Below, one piece after another: positions 9,739 to 20,251 of a DNA stretch of 26,194 bases. The notes beneath the pieces are model-generated. The model was not told the origin of the DNA. It ran no database searches and was given only the letters and a program-made list of their open reading frames with translations. Location of the stretch: NCBI GenBank assembly GCA_000277445.1, contig AJWJ01000325.1, forward strand, positions 1 through 26,194, written 5' to 3'. Position numbers and translations under genes: made by a program. This DNA is from Polysphondylium violaceum. Lineage: Eukaryota; Evosea; Eumycetozoa; Dictyosteliales; Dictyosteliaceae. Position 1 is the first letter of the stretch. Every line of letters starts with the position of its first letter.

Positions 9739-10737
9739 CTATTTCATCAGAGACCCCATGTTTGAGAGAAAATCTTTTAGACTGTCGTCTTTGGTCTTTA
9801 TGTTTTTACTTCCTGCTTTGGCGACTTGCTTTTTATTGTTACTGCTATTGTTACTGTTACTAGTGCTCGTACTAGTACTGTTATTATTGCTTTTATTTTT
9901 ATTTGAGGGATTGTTGTTTTTGTTTGATGATTGTAGGGTGGGTGATGTTGTGGTTGGAGAGGAGGCAAGTGTTGGTGATGTGGTGCTATTGTTAGTGGTT
10001 GTAGTTGTAGTATTTGTAGTATTGGTATTGTTGGATAATGAGGCTTTAAACTTTTTCACATTTGCCTTTCTTTCCAATTTCTTTTCTTTTAGCTCGGCAC
10101 GAATAGGAGTTAGATTTGAACAAAAGAGACATGTTTTAACAACAGCGTTTACATGTTTAAAGTTTTGTGCTTTTTTCGTTTTGTATTGAAGTGAATTGAT
10201 CTCTTGAGATACGGTGGTTATCATTGATTTGCTTTTATTGGAGAGATCTGATTTCGATACTACTCTAACACGACAATTGACACTGGGTATGAGAAACTGA
10301 CCACATGATCGACAGTTTTTAGACTCTACCATAGGGGGTATACCTCTCATATGTTCAACGTTGGCCATCTCTCTGAATTTGTACATAAAGTATCTACCTA
10401 AATTGGGATTGCCCGGTTGTGAATAATGTGATAGACTCCACAGATAATTTAACTGTGATTTGGTGTTGTGTTCTTGTTCTAAACTCTCTTGATCTTGGTA
10501 GCTTGTATGATTGGCAAATTGTATTTCTCTTTGATTGTGATGATTTTTAACTGTTTCATTTATATCTTCTTCATCCTTGTATTGAATTGCATTGTATGAT
10601 TGTTTTCTTTTACCCAACAAACTACTATTGGTGCTATTGTTATTATTACTATTATTGCTATTCTTATTGTTATTCTTTATCTGACTAGATTTGTTTTTAG
10701 TAGTTTTCTTTAAATGTTGCTCATAGTCAAAGCTCAT
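9739..10737 (-). CDS. C18orf21/UPF0711-like zinc-ribbon protein (Rpr2/Rpp21/SNM1 superfamily)
   Basis: Single exon, 332 aa, starting at the ATG 10735-10737; an upstream extension of the frame lacks an ATG. Residues 1 to about 95 are Asn/Lys-rich. A conserved block follows: helix (LNYLWSLSHYS), GRYFMYKFREMA, then CRSCGQFLIPSVNCRVRV and, about 65 residues later, KTCLFCSNLTP. The two CxxC pairs can form one zinc site. The wide gap with Lys-rich helix between the pairs, and the C-terminal SLKDFLSNMGSLMK, match human C18orf21 (which ends in a similar FLSSLK motif) better than Rpp21. C18orf21 has recently been described as an RNase MRP-specific subunit, so a role in pre-rRNA processing in the nucleolus is the best inference. 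About 230-310 is Thr/Ser/Asn low complexity. Confidence 0.75.
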   Translation of the reverse strand: MSFDYEQHLKKTTKNKSSQIKNNNKNSNNSNNNNSTNSSLLGKRKQSYNAIQYKDEEDINETVKNHHNQREIQFANHTSYQDQESLEQEHNTKSQLNYLWSLSHYSQPGNPNLGRYFMYKFREMANVEHMRGIPPMVESKNCRSCGQFLIPSVNCRVRVVSKSDLSNKSKSMITTVSQEINSLQYKTKKAQNFKHVNAVVKTCLFCSNLTPIRAELKEKKLERKANVKKFKASLSNNTNTTNTTTTTTNNSTTSPTLASSPTTTSPTLQSSNKNNNPSNKNKSNNNSTSTSTSNSNNSSNNKKQVAKAGSKNIKTKDDSLKDFLSNMGSLMK

Positions 10738-11284
10738 TGTGTTATTGTGACACTCGTGTCGTTTTTGAAATTTTAAAAGATTTTTTTTATTTTTTGTGAG
10801 AAAACATTTATATCGCAAAGTGATAAAGTCAAGAATTTAAAGATGGTATTGATTGATAAAACATATTTTGTTTATTTCATTGTTGTTATTGTTATTACAA
10901 TATACATATTATATATTCCGACATTTAAAAAAAACAAAGGATGTTGGGGGATATTTTCATAATTTTTTAATTTTTTATTTTTGATTTGATATTTAGACTT
11001 GGTGACGGGAGAGTATTATTAGAACTCGTTGATTAAAAGGTGTCTCGTTCAATTATTCTTTTTTCCTCCTAGATATTTTCTCAAACTGCTCTGCCCCAAT
11101 AAAGATCTAAAAATAAAATAGAAAAAAAAAAAAAGTTTTAGTTTTTTTTTTTTAAATTTTATTTTGGAGACATCATCTCATATGTGTGCTGTGTTCATTG
11201 AAGTTGTGGTGTGTTTGAAGAGTAAATCAAAGCAACGTCAACGACAAAAGTAACCAAAGACAGACGATATATATATAACACACA
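10738..11284. promoter_or_regulatory. Divergent intergenic region between the C18orf21-like gene and pigM
   Basis: This 547-bp gap holds both promoters. A/T runs at 10926-10985 and 11110-11165 dominate. The last 80 bases before the pigM ATG are A/C-rich and G-poor, then comes ATATATATAACACACA just before the start. No additional gene is seen. Confidence 0.45.
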
Positions 11285-12938
11285 ATGCAAAAGAGTAGTA
11301 GTAAAGGAAATGAATATGATTACTTTTATAAGGGAATAAATCTCACCAAATCTTTATTAATCGGTGGTTTTATCATTAGATTGATATTGATTGTATTTTC
11401 TGAATGGCAGGATGCAAATAGTATGTAGTGTTGTTCTTCTTTTCTATATTTTTATATATGACACATACTAATACATTGATTGTCCATCTATCTATAGTGT
11501 TGGTTAAATATACAGATATAGATTATATTGTCTATACAGATGCATCAAGATTTGTTGTAGATGGTTTATCACCATATGATAGATCAACTTATAGATATAC
11601 TCCTTTATTGTAAGTTGTTGTTAACACACAGATTAAACTATTTATCCCTTTCTTTCATTCATGTTTATAATATATTAATATTTCGTTTCATTCATCTTAG
11701 ATCCTATCTTTTAATCCCAAATATTTTATTACATAAAGCATTTGGAAAAGTTTTATTTGTAGTATGCGATATGATTATTGCAATTTTATTAAAATCTATT
11801 CTTATTGAAAGATTACCAAAGATTTCACCAAGACTATTGTTAATTTGCTTGGCATCATGGGTGATTAATCCATTTGCAATTAATGTATCAACAAGAGGAA
11901 ATGCTGAATCTGTTATTGGTGCAATGGTTTTAGCTACCCTTTACTTTTTATCTAAAAAGAATTTAATTTTAGCATCAATATTGTAAGTTAATATATCTAA
12001 TATCTCTCTTTTTACATTTACTAATACTATGCTATGTATCTCAATATCATCTTTGTGTGTTTGATATCAATAGTTATGGTTTATCAGTACATTTTAAAAT
12101 TTATCCAATCATTTATTCAATTCCAATTTATCTATATATTGATGAAAACTTTTATTCAAAGAAAGCAAGTGAATATAGTTCTTTAGTTACTCACTCATAC
12201 AAGAATTTAATTAAAAACTTTTTCAATAGTAATAGATTAAAGTTTTTCTTTATTAGTGCTTTTACATTTATTTCTTTAACTGCTTTAATGTATTTAATGT
12301 AATGTATCCCTTATAATAATAATCATAATCATAATAATATTGGTTATTAACAATAATATCAACACTATAGATATGGATATATATTTCTTTATGAAACTTA
12401 TTTGTATCATGTAATTAGAGCAGATAATAGACACAATTTCTCTGTTTATTTTTATCAAATCTATTTAAATACACCAATCATTGAATCAGTAAGTGATCTA
12501 ACTAAAATTGCAGCAGCAGGAAGTAATTTGGGTGTTGCATTGGCATCTTTTTTACCACAAGTTGTATTATTATTGGTAATTACCATGGTTTATTATAATG
12601 ATTTAGAATTTTGTTTACTACTTGAAACAATCACATTTGTAGCCTTTAACAAAGTTTGTACAGTTCAATATTTTATTTGGTATTTTTCATTGTTACCACT
12701 AGTTATTCCATTCAGTAGTTTATCTTTATTGAAATATATCATTTTATTTGCTGCTTGGATGGGCTCTCAAGGATTTTGGTTGTTTTCCGCTTTTAGTTTG
12801 GAATTTTTAGGTCAACAAACTTTTTGGAATATATGGTTGGCTGGTCTTTTATTCTTTGCCGCAAATATATTTATCCTTGAAATGTTTATTATAAATCATA
12901 ATCCAATCGTTCCAAAATCAACAAATAAACTTAAATAA
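11285..12938 (+). CDS. pigM: GPI mannosyltransferase 1 (PIG-M/Gpi14)
   Basis: Predicted 440 aa from five exons: 11285-11420, 11498-11609, 11701-11982, 12074-12298 and 12371-12938, with all GTA donors and phases agreeing. It adds the first alpha-1,4-mannose from dolichol-phosphate-mannose to GlcN-PI on the lumenal side of the ER, acting with PIG-X/Pbn1. The lumenal DxD motif is in [13 protein letters not shown] (D52, D54), followed by [39 protein letters not shown] and [15 protein letters not shown], all near-identical to animal PIG-M. Around ten hydrophobic segments span the protein, as usual for GT-C enzymes. Length fits the family (human is 423 aa). The short C-terminal tail ends in Lys residues (TNKLK), compatible with ER retention. 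Introns are 72-91 bp. Confidence 0.96.
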
Positions 12939-13071
12939 TAAATATTTTACTTTCCAATTTATAAATGAATCAATCAAATAATCGGTGTACACATTCAAAC
13001 AACATTCAAGAGAAAATTAAATGTTAATTTTATGATTTTTAAAAGTAAATAAAATCTCTCTATTTCTTTTA
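12939..13071. other. Convergent 3' region of pigM and the EGF/IPT gene
   Basis: A 133-bp AT-rich spacer between two convergent stop codons. It should hold both polyadenylation sites. No other feature is visible. Confidence 0.6.
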
Positions 13072-16000
13072 TTATTGAATACTAATAGTAGTTTCTTCTG
13101 AATTTAAAAGATTGGAAAATGGTTCTACTTTTTCTGGTTGATTTCTTTTATAGAGATACCATGAAAAAGATGCAATTGTGAAAATTCCAAGAATAATGAT
13201 AATTGTAATCGATGAAATAAATACCCACTTTTCTAATCCTTTCTTATCAACGCACAAAGAATTGTTACCCATTGGATCTGATGATGTGTAAAGAGTATAC
13301 TCAGGGTCAATTTTGGCTGAATTTTTAAAATAAGGAACATAAAGAATTCCAGTTATCTCTACCAAGTTGGCAGTTTCATCTATTGTTGGTTTAAGGAATT
13401 TGACTGGAGTTTCTTCACCATCCAATATACCTGTGTTTATAAATTTAGTATAAAAGGTATAGTATCCTGAATGATATTGAATCCAAAGTAGTTGATAGTT
13501 TTCATTATCTAAAGGACTATCTTGATCCAAATAATGAAAATCATATTCGACCAATGATTGATTTTCATAGTTTTGAATTGCATAGCTAATCGATGGAATT
13601 ACACAATCTTTATCTATATCTGTAATATATTCAATTTCCAAATGGGATAATCTAGAAGAGAATGGCCAATTCTGGATAGTAATTTCCATTTTACCAGATC
13701 CATTCTTCATTTTTAAACTTGTTTGAGATGATTGATCTGTAGAATCAACTTGTAAATCAAAATTTGAATTAAATCTAAGAATATTAATAAAAACTGTTGC
13801 ATTATTGGGCAATATAGAGGAAAAGATATATTTTGAAAAGGTTGATTCTGTTTTCATTTCAACTTCCCAAGGCATTGATTGTAAATCATATTCGATAATT
13901 AATTCTTTTTCGCTATATTCTCCAATATTTCCAAATCTAGTGTCAATCATTGTATCATTTTCAACCAAGAAATTAATTCTTGGGTCTTCATTAGAGTTGA
14001 AGCTAGCTTTTCCTTGATTAAATAACAAGTCTTCATCAGAAATATTACATTTTGGTCCATTAAAACCTTGTTTACATTGACAAACACCCAAATAATTGAT
14101 TCCATCATTTAAACATTCAACTTTGGTTGCGCTTGAATAGTAATAATAAAATGGATCTTTGGTAAGAACACCATCTACTAAAATAACGACTGGTACTTTA
14201 AAATGATTTGAGGGCGGCAAGAAACAAGAGAATGAATTATGATTGGTCAAGTTTGCTACAGAGTCACAAATAACTTTTCTATTTAAATCAAAATAAACGT
14301 GAATGGCATTTGGTCTTGTTCCAAAATTACTTCCTTGGATTTCAACCCAACCACCTAAAGAACTATCAATATTTTTTGTCATATGGGAAATAAGAGGAGG
14401 CATATAGCTAAAGAGGATAGAGTCTGTTGAAGAGGCATTGTTAACATTGAGGAGTACTTTTTTGATTCCAGTTCCAGTTGGCACTCTACATATTATTGAG
14501 TTTGAAGAAACAATCATAGATCCTCTACAATTAAAATCACCAATGCTTAGAGAAATATTTTCATCCTTCAAATCCATTTCTGTAATGACACTTAAAACCA
14601 CATCACCACCTGTGGTGGGAGCAGATGTAATACTTTCTATAAAAGCAGGCAATATAGTTGGAACAAACTCTTTTGATGAATGGTTGATGGTTACTACAAC
14701 TTTTGTCCAGTTTACATGGTTTCCAGGTTCAAACTTGCAAGATAATGATAGAAATCCAAGAGAGGGGTCACCAAATTGTATAATTTCTTTACAAGGAATG
14801 GTATCGATCCTTATTTCATTAATATCTTCTACTATAGATTGATTTATATATATATCCATTTTCAATTCACCTTTGGATTTAGCAGTACGAATATTTTCTA
14901 TTGTTGGAAATGGAATACATTTGTTATTCAATAAAATATAATCTTGTATACTACATTTACAATAGAAATGATTGTCATCCAAGATTACACATTTTGAATC
15001 TATTGGACATGATGAGCCCTCTATTGAACAGGCATCTTTATCAATGCATGTGGTGCCATTTAAAAAGTAGCCTGGTAAACATTGACATGTATATGAACCC
15101 TGGGTGTTTTTACATTCAAAATTGTCTTTTTTTGAACAAATGGTGGGATCTTCACATTCATTTTTATCAATACATTGGTTTGAGTTTAATTTTGTAAATC
15201 CATCTAAACATTTACAATTAAAGGATCCCGGTGTATTTTCACATATTGTAGACTTTAAATCACATGAGCTAGTTCCCAAAGAACATTCATTTATATCCAA
15301 ACATTGTGTGGCATTGGTAATACTAATGAAACCTCTATTACAAGCACATGTATTATTGTCAGTTCCTTCGAAACATTGGGAATTTTCCATTGGACATAAA
15401 TTTTCATCATCACAAGCTACTTTTAAAGCTTGTCTATCACAATTTATACCAGTGTATCCATTATAACATGAACAAGATAGTGTTTCACTGTTGCAAAGAC
15501 CATTCACACATATATTGGAACAACTGCCTGACTGACGAATGATCATTCCCAATTCAATTTTTTGAGTATATGTAATATGTCCTTTATTGGCTACGCATGT
15601 GGCTAAATATCCTCCTATTTCAGCATCTTTACTAGAACAATCTGCAAAAAAGTATTGTTGATATGAAGATACTGGATTTGTACACACATAATTATAGAAA
15701 CATGTTTCCAAGTTAGTATTTTTGATATTCTTTTTAATGCCCTGTAATCTTATAGTGTTGTTTCCACATAGAGATTTGAATTGAAAATCCTCTGGTACAG
15801 CATCGCTAAATGACCTTATTGCTGTATAATTTACACCATTTTTATGAGTACATATTGCGTAGGCTATTTCATTATCCAACATTGAAATTTCATATGCAAG
15901 ATCAAAACTTGTTCCATTATAGTCGTTTACTTTCATACTTTTGCAAAAATGGACATTCTTTACCAAAGGATTGGTATAGGGTTGTTGGGGATTCCAAGCA

Positions 16001-16292
16001 AATTTTTCTTTAATGATTGGCTCTTGTAAAATAAAACTAATAGTTTGTGAATTATTAAAATAACACTGTAATTGTTTAAATAACGTTGGTTTGATTAGTA
16101 TTCAAATTAACATAAATAAAGATAAAAGTTGAAATTTACTGATGATAAATAAATATTTTTAATTCCTGATGACCATCCAGTACAATCACCATTGGTATCT
16201 TCTATAAAATTTGGAGGACATTTTGATTGTACTCGATGAAATATTATAGTACATATATATAAAATTATTGTGATGAAATGAATTAGTTTCAT
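13072..16292 (-). CDS. ComC-like EGF/IPT type I membrane protein
   Basis: Predicted 1048 aa from two exons (16140-16292 and 13072-16065, minus strand; 74-bp intron, phase 0). A signal peptide (residues 1 to about 23) is followed by a Cys-containing ectodomain. EGF modules lie at about 233-260 and 269-306; three more at 308-349, 352-391 and 393-434 start DINEC, DKNEC and DKDAC, the first two with the calcium-binding pattern. Two IPT/TIG-type modules cover about 526-604 and 607-697, another EGF 702-724, then a 240-residue beta-rich membrane-proximal region. A transmembrane helix (about 998-1021) and a 27-residue tail with basic YKRNQ complete it. Many N-x-S/T sites are present. The order resembles the dictyostelid ComC family of EGF membrane proteins used in developmental cell communication or adhesion; ligand and partners are unknown. 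Confidence 0.85.
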
Positions 16293-17507
16293 TTTTTACT
16301 TTTTTTTTTAGAAATTTGAATAGTCCTCCATAAACAAACAAGACAATAATATTCACAAGGTCAAATAGAGAATAAATGAATTCTTGTTTTTTAGTTTTGT
16401 TTGCTTGTTTAAATTTTATATTTTTAGATTGGGATAAACACAAAAGGGATTGTAAGGTATGTGTGTGAAATTGTGGTTTTTGTGGGTAAAGTAAACTGAG
16501 ATAAAAAAAAAAAAACAAAAAAAAAGATATACATAATATGAAAATATTTATGTCTAAACATAATAGTGTATCGTGTGAAGTGGGGTTAATAATTCAAATT
16601 CGTACAATGTAAGCTCTCACCTGACATCATAATAGAGTGGTATTTTATCTCTAATGGAGAAAAAAGACAAAAGGGTGTGTTTTTTTGTGGTGGTTATGGC
16701 TATTCAGTATTGAGTTGGATAAAAATAGATTTGTTCAACAAAACAAGAAAAGAAGCCAAATCAAACAACATATTGATTAATTTGACTTTGATTGGTGAAT
16801 ATTATGTTTTATACATATGTGGTGGTAGTGTGTTTTATAATACTATTTTTTGTTTTTTTTTTTTTTATTTAATTGCAGGGCAGATAGGTGGAGTATTGGT
16901 TATTCGAAAAAAGAAAACTATGTATACACACACATACACACAAAAACACCATTTTACCACAATGTTTTTTCTATATGATGAAAATAGAAGGATATATTTG
17001 GTATATTGATGAATTTACACACACACATACATTTAATAAAAAAATGATAAATTCAAATTAAAGTCACGGGCACTGGATGAAATTCCAATACATTTAAAAT
17101 CAAAATATTTTATGTTTTGGAATTTTAAAATCTTGTGTGTTGGTAGTGAGATAAAAAAGGTAGGTTGAAAGGAAGATATGGGTTGATTAATATTTGTATC
17201 GATCAATCAATAATCGAGATTTAGATTAGAATAGGATGAGTAGTATAGGATTGTGTGGGTGATGGGATTTTATTTCAAATTTACAATTATGATCATACAT
17301 GCAATTTAAAGAAAATAAATTAGATTTTAAATACTATATGTGTTGTGTGTATAGTGTATGTTTGATTATTGTTACAATATTTATATATATATCTATATAT
17401 ATTATTATAAGTAGATCATGATTAGTTGAGTGGTCATATATGAGAAAGAAATATTATTCCTTTCCTTTAACATCATATATGTATAGAATTGACTATTATG
17501 AATAAGT
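16293..17507. promoter_or_regulatory. Long upstream region of the EGF/IPT gene
   Basis: A 1.2-kb gap without a credible gene. On the plus strand GT-rich stretches recur (16454-16492, 16672-16700, 17140-17160, 17340-17370), so the EGF gene's sense strand has CA-rich tracts. These resemble the GT/CA-rich G-boxes bound by dictyostelid GBF in developmental promoters, but similar tracts precede several other genes here, so the match is weak evidence. An alternating TA tract lies at 17382-17402. The open frame at 16677-17009 has no ATG start. Confidence 0.35.
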
Positions 17508-19117
17508 TTACAAATCTGAAGTGCTAGAGTACAGTTCTATGGACCTTTCCAAGACTATATCTAAATTAATATCTTTAAACTATTTTATATTTTAATTAGT
17601 ATATCTACAAACTTTACTATAAATCTATATGTGTATGTATATCACCATCACATCATCATTATTATAATGTTTTTGATTCATTATACATACATTAATAAGG
17701 TATTGTAAAAGTTCTATTGATGTTGATTTTTCTAAAATGATTGCTTTTTTTGATTGAAGTATTGAGAAAGAAAGATATGCCATAAAATCCATTGATACAC
17801 CAATAATTCTATCCCAAACCCTATCTATAGAGTTTGGTGGAACAAAACAAGTGAAAAAAGATTTAAACCATCTTGAATAGAAATAGAGTTGAAGCATATG
17901 TTTATAAATTAGTATTACTAATTCTATTATTATTACATGAAATATATATATATATACAAAATATATAACTTACAATGTACAAAATTGATCTACATGAATA
18001 TTTAATGATTTAAAATGATTAAATATTACTTTATCATGTATCTCCAATAGTCTAGATAAAATATTAATTTGATGTATTAAACCAATATCCTTATTGCCAT
18101 ATTGTTTCACAGAGATGTTTAGGAAATTGTTTAAACACCAAAATGCATCTATTTCATTATCAAATATATAACAAAATGCCTCTGCTATTGATTTCAATGA
18201 TTCGTCGATTTGTAAATCCAACAAGGGTATGTTTTTGGAATGCTCGTTATTATTACTATTATATTCCATTAGTTTCTGTATAGAAGTATTGTTATTATTG
18301 TTGTTATCCGATGAAATAATATGTTGTTGTTGTTGTTGTCTTTGTTGTTGCTGTTGTTGTTTTTGTTGAAAGTATTGGCTATTTGCACTGGTTGGTGTTT
18401 GTTGTTTCATGTCGTATGACATTGACCTTGTACCAGCACTGCTATTATATTTACCGCTACCATGACTACTATTATTGCTGCTGCTAAAAGTTGGAGGATT
18501 ATACTTTGGTTGTTGTAGAGAAGGCATATTATCGGAACCTTCGTCACCGAGATAATATAATCCATTTTGAAAATTAAAGTATTGTTCTTTGGTGTGATAT
18601 ATCAATGCCAGACATGTTGCTGCTAAATCCTTTGCTCTAAAGACAACATCCTCATCGGAATCGATTGAATACTTTTTTATCGTGTCTTTCCACTGAATAT
18701 AAAATGTTTCCAAGGGAATAAATGAATTTGATTTCTTTACGACGGAAACAGCCGAACGAAGATCATTGTATTCGATAGCTCTCTGCTCTTGAACTAGATC
18801 CCAAGCCTCTTGATAGGGTGGCATTACATCCAACAATATCTTCCACACTCGAATCCTATATTGACTGGGGATTTCAAAGAGATGACAAATCTTTTTAAGT
18901 TTAGTAATATCTAGATATCATACGATATTCCATTGAGTATAAAAGTAAGTAAGTGTTGGTTGTCGTTCGTGGTACCACAAGATACCGCCGATCATTATTT
19001 CTGTCTATCTATACCTATAACCCTATGTTCAAAAATAGCTTCCAAACTCGTCTTTAGTTGAGCACCTCCACGGAAGCCCATCTTGTTTAGAAAGGCAATT
19101 CTAAAGTCTTTTCTCAT
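17508..19117 (-). CDS. TBC1D7 orthologue (third TSC-complex subunit)
   Basis: Predicted 430 aa from four exons: 19015-19117, 17974-18910, 17691-17871 and 17508-17579 (minus strand). Each junction restores frame and homology. Exon 1 gives FRIAFLNKMGFRGGAQ, matching the human FRSVYYEKVGFRGVEE. Exon 2 begins DITKLKKICHLFEIPSQYR and VWKILLDVMPPY. Exon 3 restores FCTLWFKSFFTCFVPP and RVWDRI. The 72-nt last exon (KDINLDIVLERSIELY) matches the human C-terminal helix. A Gln/Asn/Ser-rich insert of about 100 residues (near 155-255, with polyQ at 216-230) accounts for the extra length over the 293-aa human protein. Neither IxxDxxR nor the YxQ finger is seen, consistent with a structural rather than catalytic role. 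By family knowledge TBC1D7 clamps TSC1 dimers in the TSC complex that restrains Rheb-TORC1. Confidence 0.88.
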
Positions 19118-20251
19118 TTTGGGTCGTGTGCTGTAATAGTATAATACCGTTATACTATATCTGACGACTATCTACTATGACTACTCTATATGACTATTCT
19201 ATTATTGACAACAACAATGACAAACTATTAATAGTGTATCGGTATAAGATTGTGTCTGTCCTAAGAGAAAGATTCAAAGCTTTTGATTTTTTGATTTTTT
19301 TTAAAAGTTTTGATATTTTTTTGATTTTTTCAATGTTTTTAAAAAAACAAAGAAAATTTGGAATAGTAAAACAAAGAGATTAATTAAATAAAAAGAACTA
19401 ATATTTTGATTTAAATTCATAGTAATGAGATGTAAATTTTGGATAGGAGTTAGGTTTACAAAAATGGGTTATTCATATTGGAAATTCATCTTGTTTTGAT
19501 TAGAAACAAACCAGAGAAACTAATTGAAATCCAAGCAAAATGGTTTACATTGATAAGAGATTCAATTCAGTCAAATTTGGTTTAAATTTAGAATTCAATT
19601 TTTTTTGTCAATTTATTACATTAGACCAATTGTTTCTTTATGAGAAAACCAATTTGTATGACCTTTTATCAAGTTCATAATGGTCATGACATTATTGAAT
19701 GTAAATAATTGATTCAATTTTTTTTTAATAAATAATAATAAAAAATTGTTCAATCACAGAATTTATCCAAACCATGTAGGCTTACATTTTGTGTGACTTT
19801 TAAAGTATTTGAACATTTGAATTCAAAAGTGAGCCTTTTCTTTTATCACTTTTTTTTTTAATTTTTTTTTCAACTCAATTCATATTTCGAAATGTGATAT
19901 GTTTAAAAAGTTTTTTTTTTTTTTTTTTTTTTTTCTTTTTCAACTCAACTCATATTTCAACAAATATTATATTCAAATTGTCAAATACAACTCAATTGGA
20001 TGAAATTTAGCACCCAAATTTAGATTTTACCACATTGTCGACAATAGGCTCATCAACAATCGATTTCCAATACCATATCATCATATCAAACCATTGGTCA
20101 ACACACAGCAACATAGTCATACAGATATATATCATTTACAGATACATAGTGATCACGACAAATAGACTGCTTTGCATTCCAATCCAAATCAAACCACTCC
20201 ATTCATAATAGTCACATTATTAGCCCATCAACAACAATCACATACACCAAA
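19118..20251. other. 1.1-kb AT-rich intergenic region
   Basis: It holds the divergent promoters of the TBC1D7 gene and the SANT-like gene. Contents are a 24-base T run (19911-19934), a duplicated T-run/CAACTCAA block (19866-19958), and an A/C-rich, G-poor leader at about 20050-20251 before the plus-strand gene. One ATG-initiated 68-codon frame at 19177-19383 is Phe/Lys-rich with no recognisable features and is left out as a gene. Confidence 0.5.
19866..19958. repeat. Short direct repeat with T-runs
   Basis: TTTTTCAACTCAA followed by TCATATTTC with one T/C difference occurs at 19866-19888 and 19936-19958, each preceded by a T-run; a third partial CAACTCAA is at about 19989. It looks like local duplication by slippage or unequal exchange. 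Confidence 0.55.

Noticed and set aside
9758-10189. 143-codon plus-strand Leu/Val-rich frame resembling membrane helices
   Set aside because: Antisense shadow of Thr/Asn/Ser codons in the C18orf21-like gene; hydrophobicity follows from reverse reading of AAY and ACN codons.
16677-17009. 110-codon plus-strand frame
   Set aside because: Begins with GTG, consists of GT-rich and T-run translation, and shows no conserved features.
19177-19383. ATG-initiated 68-codon plus-strand frame
   Set aside because: Phe/Ile/Lys-rich, ends in A/T low complexity, no domain; it could still be a small gene but nothing supports it.
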